Shown here one piece after another: positions 30,735-43,177 of a DNA stretch of 64,000 bases. Positions within the stretch are counted from its first letter, which is position 1. The number at the start of each line of letters is the position of its first letter. The stretch is from NCBI RefSeq assembly GCF_029784165.1, contig NC_073696.1, positions 111,570,665 through 111,634,664 on the forward strand, in the 5' to 3' direction. The position numbers and the translations under genes are program-made. The DNA is from Wyeomyia smithii. Its lineage: Eukaryota > Arthropoda > Insecta > Diptera > Culicidae. The notes under the pieces were generated by a model. The model searched no databases. It worked only from the letters and a program-made list of their open reading frames with translations, and was not told the origin of the DNA.

Positions 30735-32670
30735 TCCGATTACAGTAAAATTCAATAGGGTGTGGATAGGGTTTGATACTAATTCTATGGAAATCGGGTC
30801 AACCATCTCTGAGAAAAGTGAATGAGTCCAAGTAGTCTTCGGAATATGTTTCTTTTCATAGCCGGATTTCACATTTTTAAACACAACAGGCAAAGTAATA
30901 AGCCGTTTGCAAAAAAAAAAAATCATTAGGGTCTTATGGGGCAACAAGACCTTCCATATGACACTGATTCTATGACAATCGGACCAGCCATCTCTGAGAG
31001 ACATGAGTGAGATTAAAAAGTCTCCAGAACACGTTTCTTTTCATTACTTCTGAACCACATGTTCAATTTTCATAAAATTCAAAAGTTAAGGGTTTCTTAG
31101 GTAGCCTGTTCATTTGAAATCAATTTTGTTCAAATCGGTTGTGTAGCTTCTGAGATATTGATGTTTCGTGATTTTTACATTTTGATACATAACCTTTAAA
31201 CTAGAAATCAGATTACAATAAAATTCAATAGGTTCTTATAGAGCAACTAGACCTTTCATTTGCAATTAATTTCATTGAAATCGGTCCAGCCACCTCTGAG
31301 AAAATCGAGTGAGATTGGGAGAGCGTTACACACACACACACACATGCAGAAAATGCTCAGCTCGTCGAACTGAGTCGAGTGATATACGACATTTGGCCCT
31401 TTTGAGCACTTTTATACCTTTATTTTTTGCAGTGATTGCTATACCTTTCTAGGAGAAAAGTGAAATGATAGAAATGACTTTTAATTTCAACTTCAATCCC
31501 GAGCAAGGCCGAAAACATTGAAATAGTACAATATCAAATTGAAATGATGTTGAGGCCACATATTTTGATCGTAGCTATAGTTTTAAACAGTCTGCGAGTT
31601 ACGTTTCTTTCTATAACTTTCAAACCACATGTTTGAACATTATGTAATTCATTGTTTAGGGGTTTAAAAGCCCATTAATTTGAATTCAACTATATTCATA
31701 GCTTCTGAGATATAAGAGCGATTTTTACATTCTGACGCAGCGCCAAAACTGAAAGTTTAATTACAAAGAAATTCAATAGCAACCTTAACGGACCCTTCAT
31801 TTGACACCAAGGTAGAAAAGTCGGTCAGACCATTTCTGAGAAAAGTGAGTGCGAATAAAAGGTGCACATACACACGTACACACCCACACACAAACATATA
31901 CACCTATACCTGCATACATGCAAAAAATGCTCGATTCGTCGAACTGAGTCAAGTAGTATGTTCGGCCATTTGGATCACTTTTCTACCTTTTAATTAGCCA
32001 GTGATCCTTAGGCGAAAGTCAATATGTTTACTTTCAATAAATGATTTCACATTTTTATGAACAACGGACAAAGTTACAATCCGATTATAATTAAATTCAA
32101 TAGAAACCTATGGGGCAACTTGACCTTTCATTTGACACTAATTTTGTGAAAATCGGTTCAGCCATCTCTGAGAAAAATGAGTGAGTTTAAACAACCTCAG
32201 GATAACTTTTCTTTACATAACTTTTGAACCATATGTTCAATCATAACGAAATTCAAAAGTTAAGGGTTCTAAAGACAGTCCGATCATTTGAAACCAGTTT
32301 TATTGAAATCGGTTGTGTGGTTTCTGAGATATTGATGTTTCGTGATTTTTACATTTTGATACATAACCTCTAAACTAAAAATCCGATTACAATTAAATTC
32401 AATAGCAACCTATGGCGCAACTAGACCTTTTATTTGCAATTAATTTTATGAAAATCGGTCCAGCCATCACTGAGAAAAGTGAGTGAGAAAAAAAAAGTTG
32501 CACATACACACACACATACACACATACATACATACATACAGAAAATGCTCAGTTCGTCGAAAGAGGTCGAGTGGTATATGACATTCGGCCATTGGGACCA
32601 CTTTTATACCTTTGGTTTTCCCAGTGATTGCTATACCTTTCTAGGAGAAAGGCAAAACATACCCACACGC
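30735..32670. repeat. Higher-order repeat array with dinucleotide tracts
   Basis: A module of about 100 bp (tccgattacaNtaaattcaata ... aatcggtccagccat ... ctctgagaaaagtgagtga) occurs about six times, near 30735, 30930, 31208, 31760, 32080 and 32385. A second module occurs three times (31330-31470, 31870-32015, 32500-32665). It starts with a CA/CATA microsatellite, then gaaaatgctcag(t/c)tcgtcgaactgag and tgattgctatacctttctagg. The repeat holds no credible gene. Its family is not recognised. Confidence 0.75.
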
Positions 32671-33191
32671 ATGTATTCGTCCGCCATGGCGAAAGTTCCG
32701 GTTAACTGCCAGAAGGTCGCACGCAATGACGTACTTTTTTTGCGAGGAAGCTAACATAATTACCTTCCTTGAGAAATTTATCAAACTCAATTATCTGTCT
32801 TAGTTATTTTTTTATCATCATCCGAAAAAAGTCCATTTTTTCAACGTATACATTACACGAATGATACTAAACTGAAACAAAAACATCAATGAGTCTGTTT
32901 GGCGCTAAAAAAAAAAAAAAGAAATGCTGCTAGGCGAATATTTCGATTATTTTCGTGTAAACAACTACGATAGAATTGAAGTAATATAGAATGATTCTAC
33001 ATTGCAAAATGTATTGTTGCTAACAATGAGTGAACTATCGATCATTATTAGTAAAACAACAGAGATCGTCTACTCATTGTAACATCAATTGGTGAATTTC
33101 AAAGCGTTCAAGCCACATAACGTTAGCAAGAAAACCATTTTATACATAATTTTTAAACTAGACCTGATGAGTTTAACACATCATCAATTAA
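32671..33191. other. No recognised gene
   Basis: AT-rich sequence with an A-run at 32908-32920. No structure supported. Confidence 0.35.
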
Positions 33192-33246
33192 AATAGTAGG
33201 AGGGTGGTATCCAAAACACGACCGCATAGTTGACGTAGGACTACAA
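33192..33246. repeat. Right-end fragment of the palindrome-ended repeat
   Basis: aatagtaggagggtggtat and acgaccgcatagttgacg here match the right ends of the repeats at 35351-35740 and 39337-39715. The palindromic ttgacgtaggactac follows at 33230. The inner block is absent. Confidence 0.65.
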
Positions 33247-34001
33247 TAGTTTTATATTTGCTTTTGAAGCTCTGTTTGATTTGAGTTCGTTTTACTTTTG
33301 GCACGGTTCGATTTTGGCACACATGTGTCAAAGATGAGCGGTTACGTTTAATCACATTTTGTAGTTTTCATGATTTATTTTAACCAATTTAAGCTCAACA
33401 TCCTCCAAAAGAAAAGTATTTTGGTTCTATTTGTTGCCGGAGCGGATAACCGGAATAGGTAAAACGGTTCCGGAGATATGACTGGAATGTGTTCCGGCAA
33501 TATAGTATATAGGCAATATATGCAAAGCAGTACTATGTTTCCAATTACTCGGGTGGTAATATCAAGTATCTAGGTCGTCAGCCGTAATTCATCAAGCGAC
33601 ACTTCAAACGACTTGGAACTAAAACTAGTTCATTGGGTTTGTATTTTGGTTATTTTTTTGCAGCACTCTCTTTTAGAAGAAAAATTGTTCTTTTCTCATA
33701 GAATAATATCTTTCATTCTAATACAGTAAATTTTCCCTAATACGCGAAAAGGCAACCTTCTATACAATAATAAATTGAGTACGATTTGGTAAAAATTAAA
33801 CTTCCTTCTATATCTATTTTATTATATTGTGGAAGATGGCTCACTCACCGATCACAAAGCGGCAAAGATGGCAGGAAAAAAAACTGCCAACAAGCTCATG
33901 GAAAAAATATTTAGTAGAAAATGTATATTTACAGAAAATTCAAAATTGACATAGAATTTTATGAACATGTTAACATTCAATTCAGGTCAATTTAAACAAT
34001 T
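33247..34001. other. No recognised gene
   Basis: AT-rich sequence with no motif or terminal repeat that I can support. Confidence 0.35.
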
Positions 34002-34069
34002 TAATTTTTTTTCTGATTGATTCTGTATACTGATAAAAATCAGTATACGAATCAATCAGAAAAAAATTA
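34002..34069. repeat. Near-perfect hairpin, ~30 bp arms
   Basis: The left arm (34002-34033: a T-run, ctgattgattctgtatactga) and the right arm (34040-34069: tcagtatacgaatcaatcag, then an A-run) pair with only two single-base bulges around a 6 nt loop. It could be a cruciform or terminator-like fold, or a tiny foldback. No element ends were identified. Confidence 0.8.
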
Positions 34070-35350
34070 ATCAGTAACAAGATACCAAAGAACAACGAAG
34101 ATACCATATTTGAAAGTCATATGTCTGTTATCTTCAAAAATAAAGAGGGCTAGAGTGATGCATGACATTAGCCTCAGCAATTAATATTTGCATAGTGTTG
34201 TTCAATTACAAGTAAGGTTATGGAAAGTAATATTTTCTTGTTGATGCTAATGCGAAACAAAAAAAAATTATTGGAAAATACAAGTACAAATGTCGGAACT
34301 CTAATATCAAGACGAAATGGATTTGGTTTTCCCATATACCACCACCGCGGGATGCAACAAGGATTGTCATATTGCACTAAATTCATTTAGCTAGCAGCAT
34401 TTCGGTTTTCTATTGTCTTTTAAATACCCTATATTTAGTTTTTTAATAAATCTGAGAAAAACAGAGTGTACAGTTCAAAAATAAACAACGCATTTTATCT
34501 GTACAATGCACCAAATTTATATACCCTGCTATCTGCATCTACCGACACGTACAGCATTTTGTTGTCCTCGGCGGCGCAATGTATTTTGCGGCACCCAAAT
34601 AATCATATTAAATTCTGATATTTGCTACTATACGAAACAAGAAGAAGAAGATGACAATTCAAACGGCAATTTGATTATGTTTCAGATCGCAAAACGATAC
34701 CTACGCATTAACCCAACACGTCTCATTGTGCGTCGAAAATGTAATCTTCACTTGGCTTCGCTGCACACAAATGAATATCGAGTTTTTCTGCTCTGATAGA
34801 CGACGAGTGACCAGCGATCAATTCATACATTGCTTGGTGCAATACTGTTGTCTGTGCCAGCATGTGTCCCTTCAAGACATCAGTTTTAATAACATTCTTA
34901 CAGCAGAACGTAAAACTGTCTGATAGTGGAGGTGGTTACGAACTTTCCCAAAAAGCTTCTCCTTCAAGACATCAAAATAGTCTAGGCTCATGGAAGCAAA
35001 CATTAGTTGACCTATTGGGACGGGGAGATTCTGTCAATTTTTTTTTTTGCCACTGCTATACTGTATATCATAGCAGGCAGTTGGTGTCTACGCATGAAGT
35101 CTGTGTCAGGTGTGCTTGGATGTGATTGGAACATTGTTCTGAAAATTGGACCTTGAAACTTTTATGGAATTTTCACTGTTTAGCAATGAAATGATAATGA
35201 AAAATGAAGAATCACAAAATTGTCCATCATTTTATCAATCCAACGACATATTGATTATTGTGATCCATCGTATGGTTACATCAGTATTAACGTTTGAAAT
35301 CTTTCATTCCGACGTTACACCTTAGTTTTAGTTTTCACAGAATGTATCTC
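34070..35350. other. AT-rich sequence; last part is a dispersed repeat
   Basis: No gene recognised. From about 35110 to 35350 it resembles 57490-57850 in the same orientation: both have ttgaaNctttt, ttttcac and later ttttcacagaatgta just before a palindrome. The frames at 34506-35125 carry no family motif. Confidence 0.45.
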
Positions 35351-35740
35351 GATATAGTGCGGTTAGACGTAGTCCTACGTCAAAAAATTTTAAATGTAAC
35401 TTGAAACATTTAAATCAATTTAGGTATAGGTAACGGCAAGAATAAAAAATATCACTCACGCTCATTTTTTTCGCAAGCCGATAGCTAATTTAGTAAGCAC
35501 AATTCTGAACAACTTTGTAAGACGAACTTGAAGTCCTCAAGTAGAACTACAACTTTGTCGAAGAGAATACACTAAAGTCACTTTTTACGCAAGGGATACG
35601 TGCCGCGTAAGAAAAACCGCGTGAAATAAACTGCGTAAATTCCGGAGTCCGCGTTAAAAAAAGCCGCGTAAAAATAGTAGGAGGGTGGTATTCAAGGCAC
35701 GACCGCATGACGTTAGACTACGTTATTCTTATATTCCATA
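35351..35740. repeat. Palindrome-ended repeat, copy 1
   Basis: Left end agacgtagtcctacgtcaa (35365-35383), itself palindromic. Right end aatagtaggagggtggtat ... gcatgacgttagactacgtt (35673-35727). The inner block (35468-35668) reads cgcaagccgatagc ... acgaacttgaagtcctcaag and then a truncated 'cactaaagtcgc' MITE. Copy 2 at 39337-39715 has the same ends but the inner block inverted. Confidence 0.7.
35570..35668. repeat. cactaaagtc MITE, right end missing
   Basis: Starts TA-cactaaagtcactttttac (TA at 35568-35569), continues with iterated ccgcgtaaa words and stops at gccgcgtaaaaa without the gcgaccttagtg end seen in the complete copy at 43045-43175. Confidence 0.7.
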
Positions 35741-37477
35741 TTCATGTATTTAAGCAAAAAATACGTTTATTTCAATAACTTAATATAGCAAAAGCTCAAT
35801 TACACGTTTTTCGGTAGTTGTTATCAAGGTTTTGGCGAGTGACAGGAAAATATCTTAACTTCTTCAATTGTGATTTAGAGCATTTCTAATTGATTTGTTA
35901 TTTTTCACGATAGCGACAAGTTTGTTTCTTTCTCTGTGTGCGAGAAACAAAACCAAAACCGCGCACCAAGAAACAAAAACGAAAATTTAATGAATGCTCA
36001 TTGAGAAAACTTGCAACTCTTTTTACCAATAATTTATGATACTCAAAAGAACCTGTTATGATCTAAATGAAATTTCTAGTAAATAAGTGTTGATCATTCA
36101 TAGGCAGTAATTTTTCTTCGATGAATAAAGACTAGCTGAAGAAGTTAAAATCGCTGCTGTAAAATCAAATTCACAACTGTGTTCGTGAGGACGTTTCAAT
36201 ATTTTTCATGACAATAATAATCTTCGATAAACACCCGCTATAGTTATCCACACTGATAACCTCTTGCTTGCTCAGTGGGTGTTGGGTGAGGGAAGAGTCA
36301 TGCAACGTTTGGAAACGAGCCCACAGCTTGCCTTCATTCACCACTTTATAGTTCATTCGACACAAAACACATCGGGAAACAAACCAACTTACAGGGGTGA
36401 ACCACCAGGCCAATATGCTGCCACACGACTCCGACAAACTGAGAGACTTTTGTAAAACACCTAAGCGACGACTAAATTTGAAAACGTCGAAACGAAATAA
36501 AAAACCAGGTGTGAAACCAAGGGAAATCGCGCTTTAAAACAATAGATAAATAACTTACATAACTAATTTATTTCCCCTGTCCCGACATGTTGTTTCTTAA
36601 CCTAAGTTACTTGGTTTACTGTTCTTGTTCCTCCGGATCCGTATAACTAAACACGAGTCGGCGTCCCGAACATCGTGGCGTTGGACGATTTTCCGTTCAA
36701 TGGCAGTGCTCGATCGTTGTGCCGGGCCAATAGCGTCCAGACAGCACCTTCGAAGATATATATGCGAGGGATTGGCGTTCCACAAAATGGCGGGTTCAGA
36801 CTCTTTGTCCTCTGACAATGGATGGCACCGCCTCAAGCGTAGAGCTAGAACCAAGAATAAAAGGCCCCTCGAGGACCTATTCGACGGAAATTAGCCATCT
36901 TGTTGTAAGAACTAGTGATCCCTAAGTCACTCTTAATCGCCTTAATTTCTAATCGTAATAGCTAAATAATTTGCTTTACCTTTTTTCCCTTGTTTTAATA
37001 GATATACGTATAGTTTTTCTGTCAATCTTGTCTTCTGACCTTTTTAAACCGTTTAGCACTATAATAGTAAGTTTGACATCAGTTAGGTTTTTTTTTACAA
37101 ATTCACATTTTTGACATCTTCAGTATTTTAACAACTTGACAATAACAATTTTAAAACATTTTAATCACCTAATAGTACAATTTTATAATTAATCACTGCG
37201 AAAACTCCCCGTATTTCACACATAGCGTAAACCTTAAGTACGGTAAAAAACTTTATACGCGCACCTCTGAATCGTTAGCTGTTTTAGCCGAAAGAGAACC
37301 CCCTTAGAATTGCCTCGTCGTTTATATGTGAACTGTCATTTCCGAATCGGGAGTGCCACGAACACTCCCGAGTCGTAATGAACTGTTCAGTAGGCCACTC
37401 ATTCCTTTTGACCCACCCTGTGGATCCGAATACCTAGGTTGTCTCCTCAATGCATCTGTGAACGAACCCTTATGAGT
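35741..37477. other. No recognised gene; one GC-richer patch
   Basis: Mostly AT-rich. A GC-richer patch (about 36590-36900) contains a small plus-strand frame from an ATG at 36790 (MAGSDSLSSDNGWHRLKRRA..., 34 codons, stop 36892-36894) preceded by an open frame from 36625. It could be the start of an element gag or a lost exon, but I recognise no family. An SspI-like aatatt-poor, T-run-rich stretch follows to 37200. Confidence 0.3.
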
Positions 37478-37629
37478 GACCCCTCCGTCCCAGACACGAC
37501 GCGACAGACTTGGAGGGATATCACTCAACCCTGTTGAAGTAGTAATGGTGATACTATTGACAAGCTTTCCTATATGGGAGACCCCTCCGTCCTAGACGTT
37601 AAACGACAGACTTGGAGGGATATCACTCA
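37478..37629. repeat. Two-copy direct repeat, ~102 bp apart
   Basis: A ~50 bp unit begins gacccctccgtcc and ends gacagacttggagggatatc(actca). It occurs at 37478-37527 and 37580-37629. Within each, cctccgtc and gacttggagg are partly inverted, so each could fold. Confidence 0.75.
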
Positions 37630-37739
37630 TGTAGATGTGCTCTGAATCCAGGGTAGGATCTGGGAGGTGGGGATTTTAACCGGGCAAGTCTGGATGAAGT
37701 TTCAATTGTGGCGGTGCCAGCACACGCAATGTAACCGAA

Positions 37740-38070
37740 GGTTAAAACACACATGCTATAACTATCTATACATAACACGTTTAAACTATTCATACACACG
37801 CTGTAGCTATAGTTTTTTATACGCACATGCTGAAGCTATCCATACACACGCTATTCCTATCCATACATCCGACACAATCTATACACACGCATAAGCTATC
37901 CAACCATGTGCTATTACTATCCACACACACGCTATAACTATCCGTACACACGCTGAAGATATACACGCAATAGCCATAATATGCTACACATGCTATGTCT
38001 TACACACGCTATAACTAGCCATACAAACGCAACAGCTCTAGCTATCGATACACATAGAGCTTTCCACGCA
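37740..38070. repeat. Degenerate ~20 bp minisatellite
   Basis: Words such as cacacgctataactatccat recur imperfectly about a dozen times. The unit length varies around 18-24 bp. There is no coding role. Similar acacacgc/cactatac words occur near 57150, next to a related repeat. Confidence 0.75.
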
Positions 38071-38439
38071 AGATCTCACTAAAACAGGCTTGGTCGTGTA
38101 ACCGTATAAAATAGATTTGTTTTCCAGCAAAAAATCAGCTGATATTTGGGTTCGAAAAAAAAATCACTAATGTATCCTAGTTTATTAGTGTTATCTGTAT
38201 TAACAAACTTTGTTTCAGTGGAAAAACAGATGCGATAAACCTAAAAATTGGTTTTCAACTTGAATAAATGTTCGGGTCAGGAAGAAAACTTTTGTTATCC
38301 GCCAGCGTGTTGTTTGTTTGCAACCAACAAAAAATATGTATTAGTGAATTCGATCACTAATACTAGCGCAGAGAGAAAGGTCTATGAGTTGGTTAGCTAT
38401 CATCCCTATCATCGCAAATGTCATAGCTATGCAGATGCA

Positions 38440-38640
38440 CCATGCACATACGCTATATGTGCACACTGCACACACACTAAATGGCTTTCCTAGTGGCGGT
38501 GCTGGCTCGTGCAGTTTCTGGCTGTTTTCACCCAACGATATCTGAATTGGATTACCACTGGTGGGGTCCAACTCAGATCGAAGGGGAACCGAACTGAATG
38601 AAGAAATGCAGCTGCCCACTACCTCCGCCGCTGCTGCCTG
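38440..38640. repeat. Dispersed repeat shared with 57150-57350
   Basis: attggattaccactggtggg (38536-38555) recurs as attagattaccactggtggg near 57283, with similar flanks: ttctggctgttttcaccc against tttcgggctgtattcc, and gatcgaaggg in both. Same orientation. The family is not recognised. Confidence 0.6.
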
Positions 38641-39336
38641 ATACCTTGATACCTGGTTCTGCTGCAGCTCAGTTTCGCCACTGGAATCAGCTACCGCTGC
38701 TGATTATTCAGGACCGTTCTAGTGGCCTTCCACTTGTTAACTGATGACCTCTATGAGACGACGCAGGCTATTATATAGCCTAAAGCAAAAATCCATCCGC
38801 GAGCAAAGGAGAAGCGAGCTTGTGATTGGTTGAATGTGCACGACTTTTAACACAACTTTTAACTAGTTTAGTATCGAAAACATGTTTAAATTATTATATG
38901 ACAATCTTGCGCAATATTTCCCCTATCAATCAAGCCATTGGTGTTTAGAATCTGTTCAGTGGTAATGATAAAAGAAGCATTTTAAAACGGTACACCTGTT
39001 GCAGCTACCGAAAGCGAGCTCGTTATTGTTTGAAAGCTGCGAAACTCTTTACAAAGTCAGATCAGTTGTATTCGTTAGTGTCGACTGTGCTTGTGAACAG
39101 AGGTGGTGATTGGTTGCTCGGTATGATTTAGACAATCGATGTGATTTATCAATTTTTCAATAGTGTATCTCGAACAATAGGTTATTTTTGTTGCATTAAT
39201 TCAACCGTAAAAGAATTTCTGATCGGTTGATGCCAAAACCTCGAAATTCGGAAAAGAAATGACTAATATATTAGCGCTCAAAACCTGACCACTTTTCCCT
39301 GGTTGAATTACTAAATTTTCAAATTCGGGCGCCTAA
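38641..39336. other. No recognised gene
   Basis: AT-rich with one GC-richer start (gctgctgcctgatacc near 38630). No motif supported. Confidence 0.35.
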
Positions 39337-39715
39337 TTCGATATAGACGTTAGTCCAACGTCAAAAACCGCGTAAATTCTTGAATCCGCGTAAAAAGCCG
39401 CGTGAAAAAAACCCGCGTAAAAGGCGACCTTAGTGTATTGCTCGTACTCAAACACCGGAGTTGTGAGAGGACATTCTGGCAAATTATTGCGATAATTATC
39501 ACGATAATTTTCTTAAATCTGCTCTCACGGCTCCGGTGTTTGGCAATACTCTCTTCTACAAATTTATTGTACTTCTTGAGGACTTTGAGTTCGTCATACA
39601 AAGTTGTTCAAAAATGTGCTTATGAAATGAGCTACCGGCTTGCGAGAAATAGTAGGAGGATGGTATTCAAGACACGACCGCATGACGTTGACTACCGTAT
39701 TCTTATATTCCATTA
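39337..39715. repeat. Palindrome-ended repeat, copy 2, inner block inverted
   Basis: Left end agacgttagtccaacgtcaa (39345-39364). Right end aatagtaggaggatggtat ... gcatgacgttgactaccgta (39648-39699). The inner block runs MITE first (ccgcgtaaa words ending gcgaccttagtg-TA at 39424-39437), then cttgaggactttgagttcgt ... gctaccggcttgcg. That is the reverse complement of the copy 1 block. A hairpin of ~20 bp arms lies inside: aacaccggagttgtgagag (39451) with ctctcacggctccggtgtt (39522). Confidence 0.7.
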
Positions 39716-42514
39716 AAACAAATAACTAGTAGAGGGAATTGCAACGCTTCTTTTACAAAACTTCGAGGCACCAAAAGGTGGCAGTTGCCGATTATTCTTG
39801 TTTACTGGTTAGTCCGTCCAGAATTCCAGCCATTTTAGTATTTTGCAGTAGCCATGTACTACTAACAGCCACCAGCATTACGGGTGAAACCAGCACGAGA
39901 TGACCGGTACTATTGTGTCTTTCCTCCTTTCAGCAGCTAACACCTAGCGTCCGTATGTAACCGGTACTGCTAGCTAAACTATGTTTGTTGGTTTATTTTG
40001 ATTTAGAAATCACATTTTTATATCTTGCACGAAACAAAGTAAAAACACCATCCAGTAGAGCATTCAGAGTCAAATTCTTGAATTTCAATTTTGTGAACTA
40101 TAACAAACGGTCCATTGAATTTTAAATTGATTTTTTTCGAACCATTATTGTACCATTCTTGTTAATGTTATTGTTAATGTTCTAAATACTTATATAAGAG
40201 TGCGCTAATAAAATGTAGCAAAATCTCCAGCTCCTCTTTGTAGCACATTGTCGCTCTTGACACTTGCCCTAATTCCATAATTCATCACGCCAGCAGTAAG
40301 ATTGAAGCGAATAGGCTTGATGTTTTAATTACGCTATATACTCACAGTTGATATCAATATGAGGCGAGCATATAAAAATTCAATCACCGCATGATCGCCG
40401 TTTGTTCAGGTACAAGCACAGGTACCTTATATGTTATCCTCACAGGCTTCCGGCAGAGATGATGTGACAGGTTACCACTGTATATATGCCATAGGTACAA
40501 ACAGCCAGCACCCGCAAGTTACAGTGAGTAATCCGTGTGGCGTTAATAGCACGTGATGATATAAATTATTGTAATTGATCCTAAGGCAATTACCAACCGC
40601 CCTTTTTCATTCATGGTTTTCTGATCGGTCAGTGCCAGGATCATATGATGCTCGTATATCTTGACGAGTATGCTCGTGTTATTATGGGCAGCAATTGCGA
40701 TGAGGTTAATGCAGCTGCAGGATGGCGTCGGATGCCAGACTGATTATCATCTACCTGAGCTGTTTATCAGCTTCCTCTAGAACACGTTACCTTTTCATTT
40801 GAATATCGAACCAATCCATCCCCGGTAGACCTCATCGTGAATCAACGAGTAGCCAGCCTTAGCGCGGTGGTGCTGACAGCACTTCATCATTGTCGCGCCT
40901 ACTTCAGAATAATGAATGATATGTGTGAATCTGGTGATGGCATAGTGGCGATAGCGAACAGCTGCAGTGCGTTTCTATTAGATTCGACTGCTCAAGTTTC
41001 ATAGTTTCAACAATAGATCAACTTTCAAATCGCAATCGTTTCTTATACAAGAAAGTTATATAAGAAAGATTTTTTTGATAATCGTGGTTCCTTCGTGTAA
41101 GTAAAAATGTATCCAACCTAATCATAGGTATCCTTGAAGCTCAACACAATTTCATCGCTTCAAGCGTACTACTAAAGGTGCTGTGTGAAATGTGGAGCTA
41201 CCCAACTTTACAATTTCTAGCAAAACGCGAAGGTAATGTCAGTAATGATAAACCGAGTTCATCAATTATGTACGGTGTTCAGTTGAAAATCGATCGAAAT
41301 GATGTCGCCAACGAGGCGGTTATCTTCCACTTGGACGTACGCAGATGAGCGCGATCAGTGTCATTCGCAAGAAGTGTTACGCTGACGGAAGGCTCCTACA
41401 TTGATGGTACGCAGAGAATGAAAGATTGTATGTAAACAAATGATTTGCCTATAGCTATATTAATGACAAGAATAATTAAAATATCTGTCGTTAATTTAAT
41501 TATAGCCTAATGATATCCTGTTTTATCTTTCCTTTGCTGTAGTTCGAGATACGGATTTACAGTTGCTTCACGGCTGGATACTTCAGTTTTATTGACGTGA
41601 CGTCATTCCGCCAGTAAGCTGGGTGAGCAGAATACAACAGAGAGTAACTTTTTACAACCGTTGACACCTTACAAGTGCCTGTTAATTGCGGCGATTTTTT
41701 AAACACCCATTGTGTCGTGCTGCGTGGAAAGCATGTTCTCAGCCCCCTCCCAGTACATCATGCCAGCTCGAATTTCCACAAAATTAATGGTTTTAATTAG
41801 GGCGCTAGTTTAGTGTCTCTTCTGTATCAAAAAGAAAAGAGCTTTGTTTTGTTGAATCTAATGTAATGTTTATTTTTGTATTTGATTAGTTGCAATCTAT
41901 TATCTATTACAAGTACATTGCTTAATACGATTACAAATAACCATAGGAGAAAAACACGCAACAAGTGAGCATAAGGTAGCAATGGAATGTATTGAAAAAA
42001 AAAATGTCATTATCGAATTTAAAGAACTGAATGTACGTTTTGTTTATTAGCTCAAAAAATGACCTACGATTTCAGCTCAATCAAACACGGTTTAGAGGTG
42101 CAACAAAACTTTCAAAGTTTTAATGTTTTAACCCTAGAAATTGGGCATTCAAAGATGCCTAATAAACATTAAACGTATTTACACGTGGTTTGATAAATCA
42201 TTTTAATGTTTATTGGGAATTTTAAACTTAATTTTTAATTGGACTGGTCCATTCTCGAGGGGCGAAACTGGGCCACCCTGGTGAACATTTAAGAAAGATC
42301 GTTCCTCTTGCAAAATAAACATTGAGCTTGAGGTTGAGCATGAGCTTGATACTTTCAAAGTATACATTAAAATTAAGAAGCCTCAAAAAAGTATCAAACT
42401 TGGTTTCAAATCACTTTCAAGTAGTGTACGATAATATTTCAGCTTCGCATATAGAGCTTCAACTGGCCAGCGATTCAATCCTTGCATGTTGAGTTATTAA
42501 AAATTCAGCAAACA
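39716..42514. other. Long stretch without recognised gene or repeat
   Basis: 2.8 kb of mixed composition with less obvious repetition than its neighbours. The part at about 40250-41650 is GC-richer and free of terminal repeats. It may be unique host intergenic or regulatory DNA. No frame longer than about 60 codons has a motif. Confidence 0.35.
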
Positions 42515-42640
42515 CACTAAGGTCACTTTCTACGCGGTTTTTTAACGCGGCTGTTTTTGAGCAGACTCCGGAATTTACGCTTTTTTACGCGGATTTCGGA
42601 ATTTATGCAGTTTTTTCAACGCGGATTTCGGAACTTAGTT
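42515..42640. repeat. cactaaggtc MITE fragment
   Basis: Begins cactaaggtcactttctacg and continues with iterated acgcggatttcggaattta words. The matching right end is missing. Confidence 0.65.
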
Positions 42641-43044
42641 ATAAAGTTTGCATGTCTTTGGACATGAGTTTTAAGTTCCATTAGCAGAGAACAAAGCATG
42701 GGGCTATTTGGTAGAAAATATTTTACTAAGGAGATTGACAACTCTGTATAAAAATTTTTACAGTTTTCCCCGGAACACGTACAATCATTCAAGTTTAGTG
42801 GTTTTTGTCAACAACACATCGAAAAAAAGCATGATTATAGGTTGATGAAACTGCAGATACATACATTATCTAGAAGCCAATAAAATTTAACTAACTGACT
42901 GCTCCAAGGTCAAGCAGTACCATACCTATGATTCCTCTTCCAGATTGAACTACTAATATGGATACACAAACTTCTTTATTAGCCAATGCAATTGTCAAAT
43001 ACATACCTAGTTTTTACAAAATTTATCAATTGAACATTCGAGTA

Positions 43045-43175
43045 CACTAAAGTCGCTTTTTACGCGGGGGATACGTGCCGCGTGAAAAAAACCGCGTAAA
43101 TTCCGGAATCCGCGTAAAAAAACCGCGTAAATTCCTGAATTAGCGTAAAAAAACGCGTGAAAAGCGACCTTAATG
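43045..43175. mobile_element. Short MITE with TA duplication (Tc1/mariner type)
   Basis: Complete copy: cactaaagtcgctttttacg at the left, gcgaccttaatg at the right (inverted), TA outside both (43043-43044 and 43176-43177). The interior is built of ccgcgtaaattcc(g/t)gaa units repeated about three times. It has 131 bp and no coding capacity. Three partial relatives occur at 35570, 39363 and 42515. Confidence 0.8.
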
Positions 43176-43177
43176 TA

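Noticed and set aside
32479..32754. Plus-strand frame with HTHTHTHIHTYI
   Set aside because: The residues come from a CA/CATA microsatellite; the frame crosses repeat modules.
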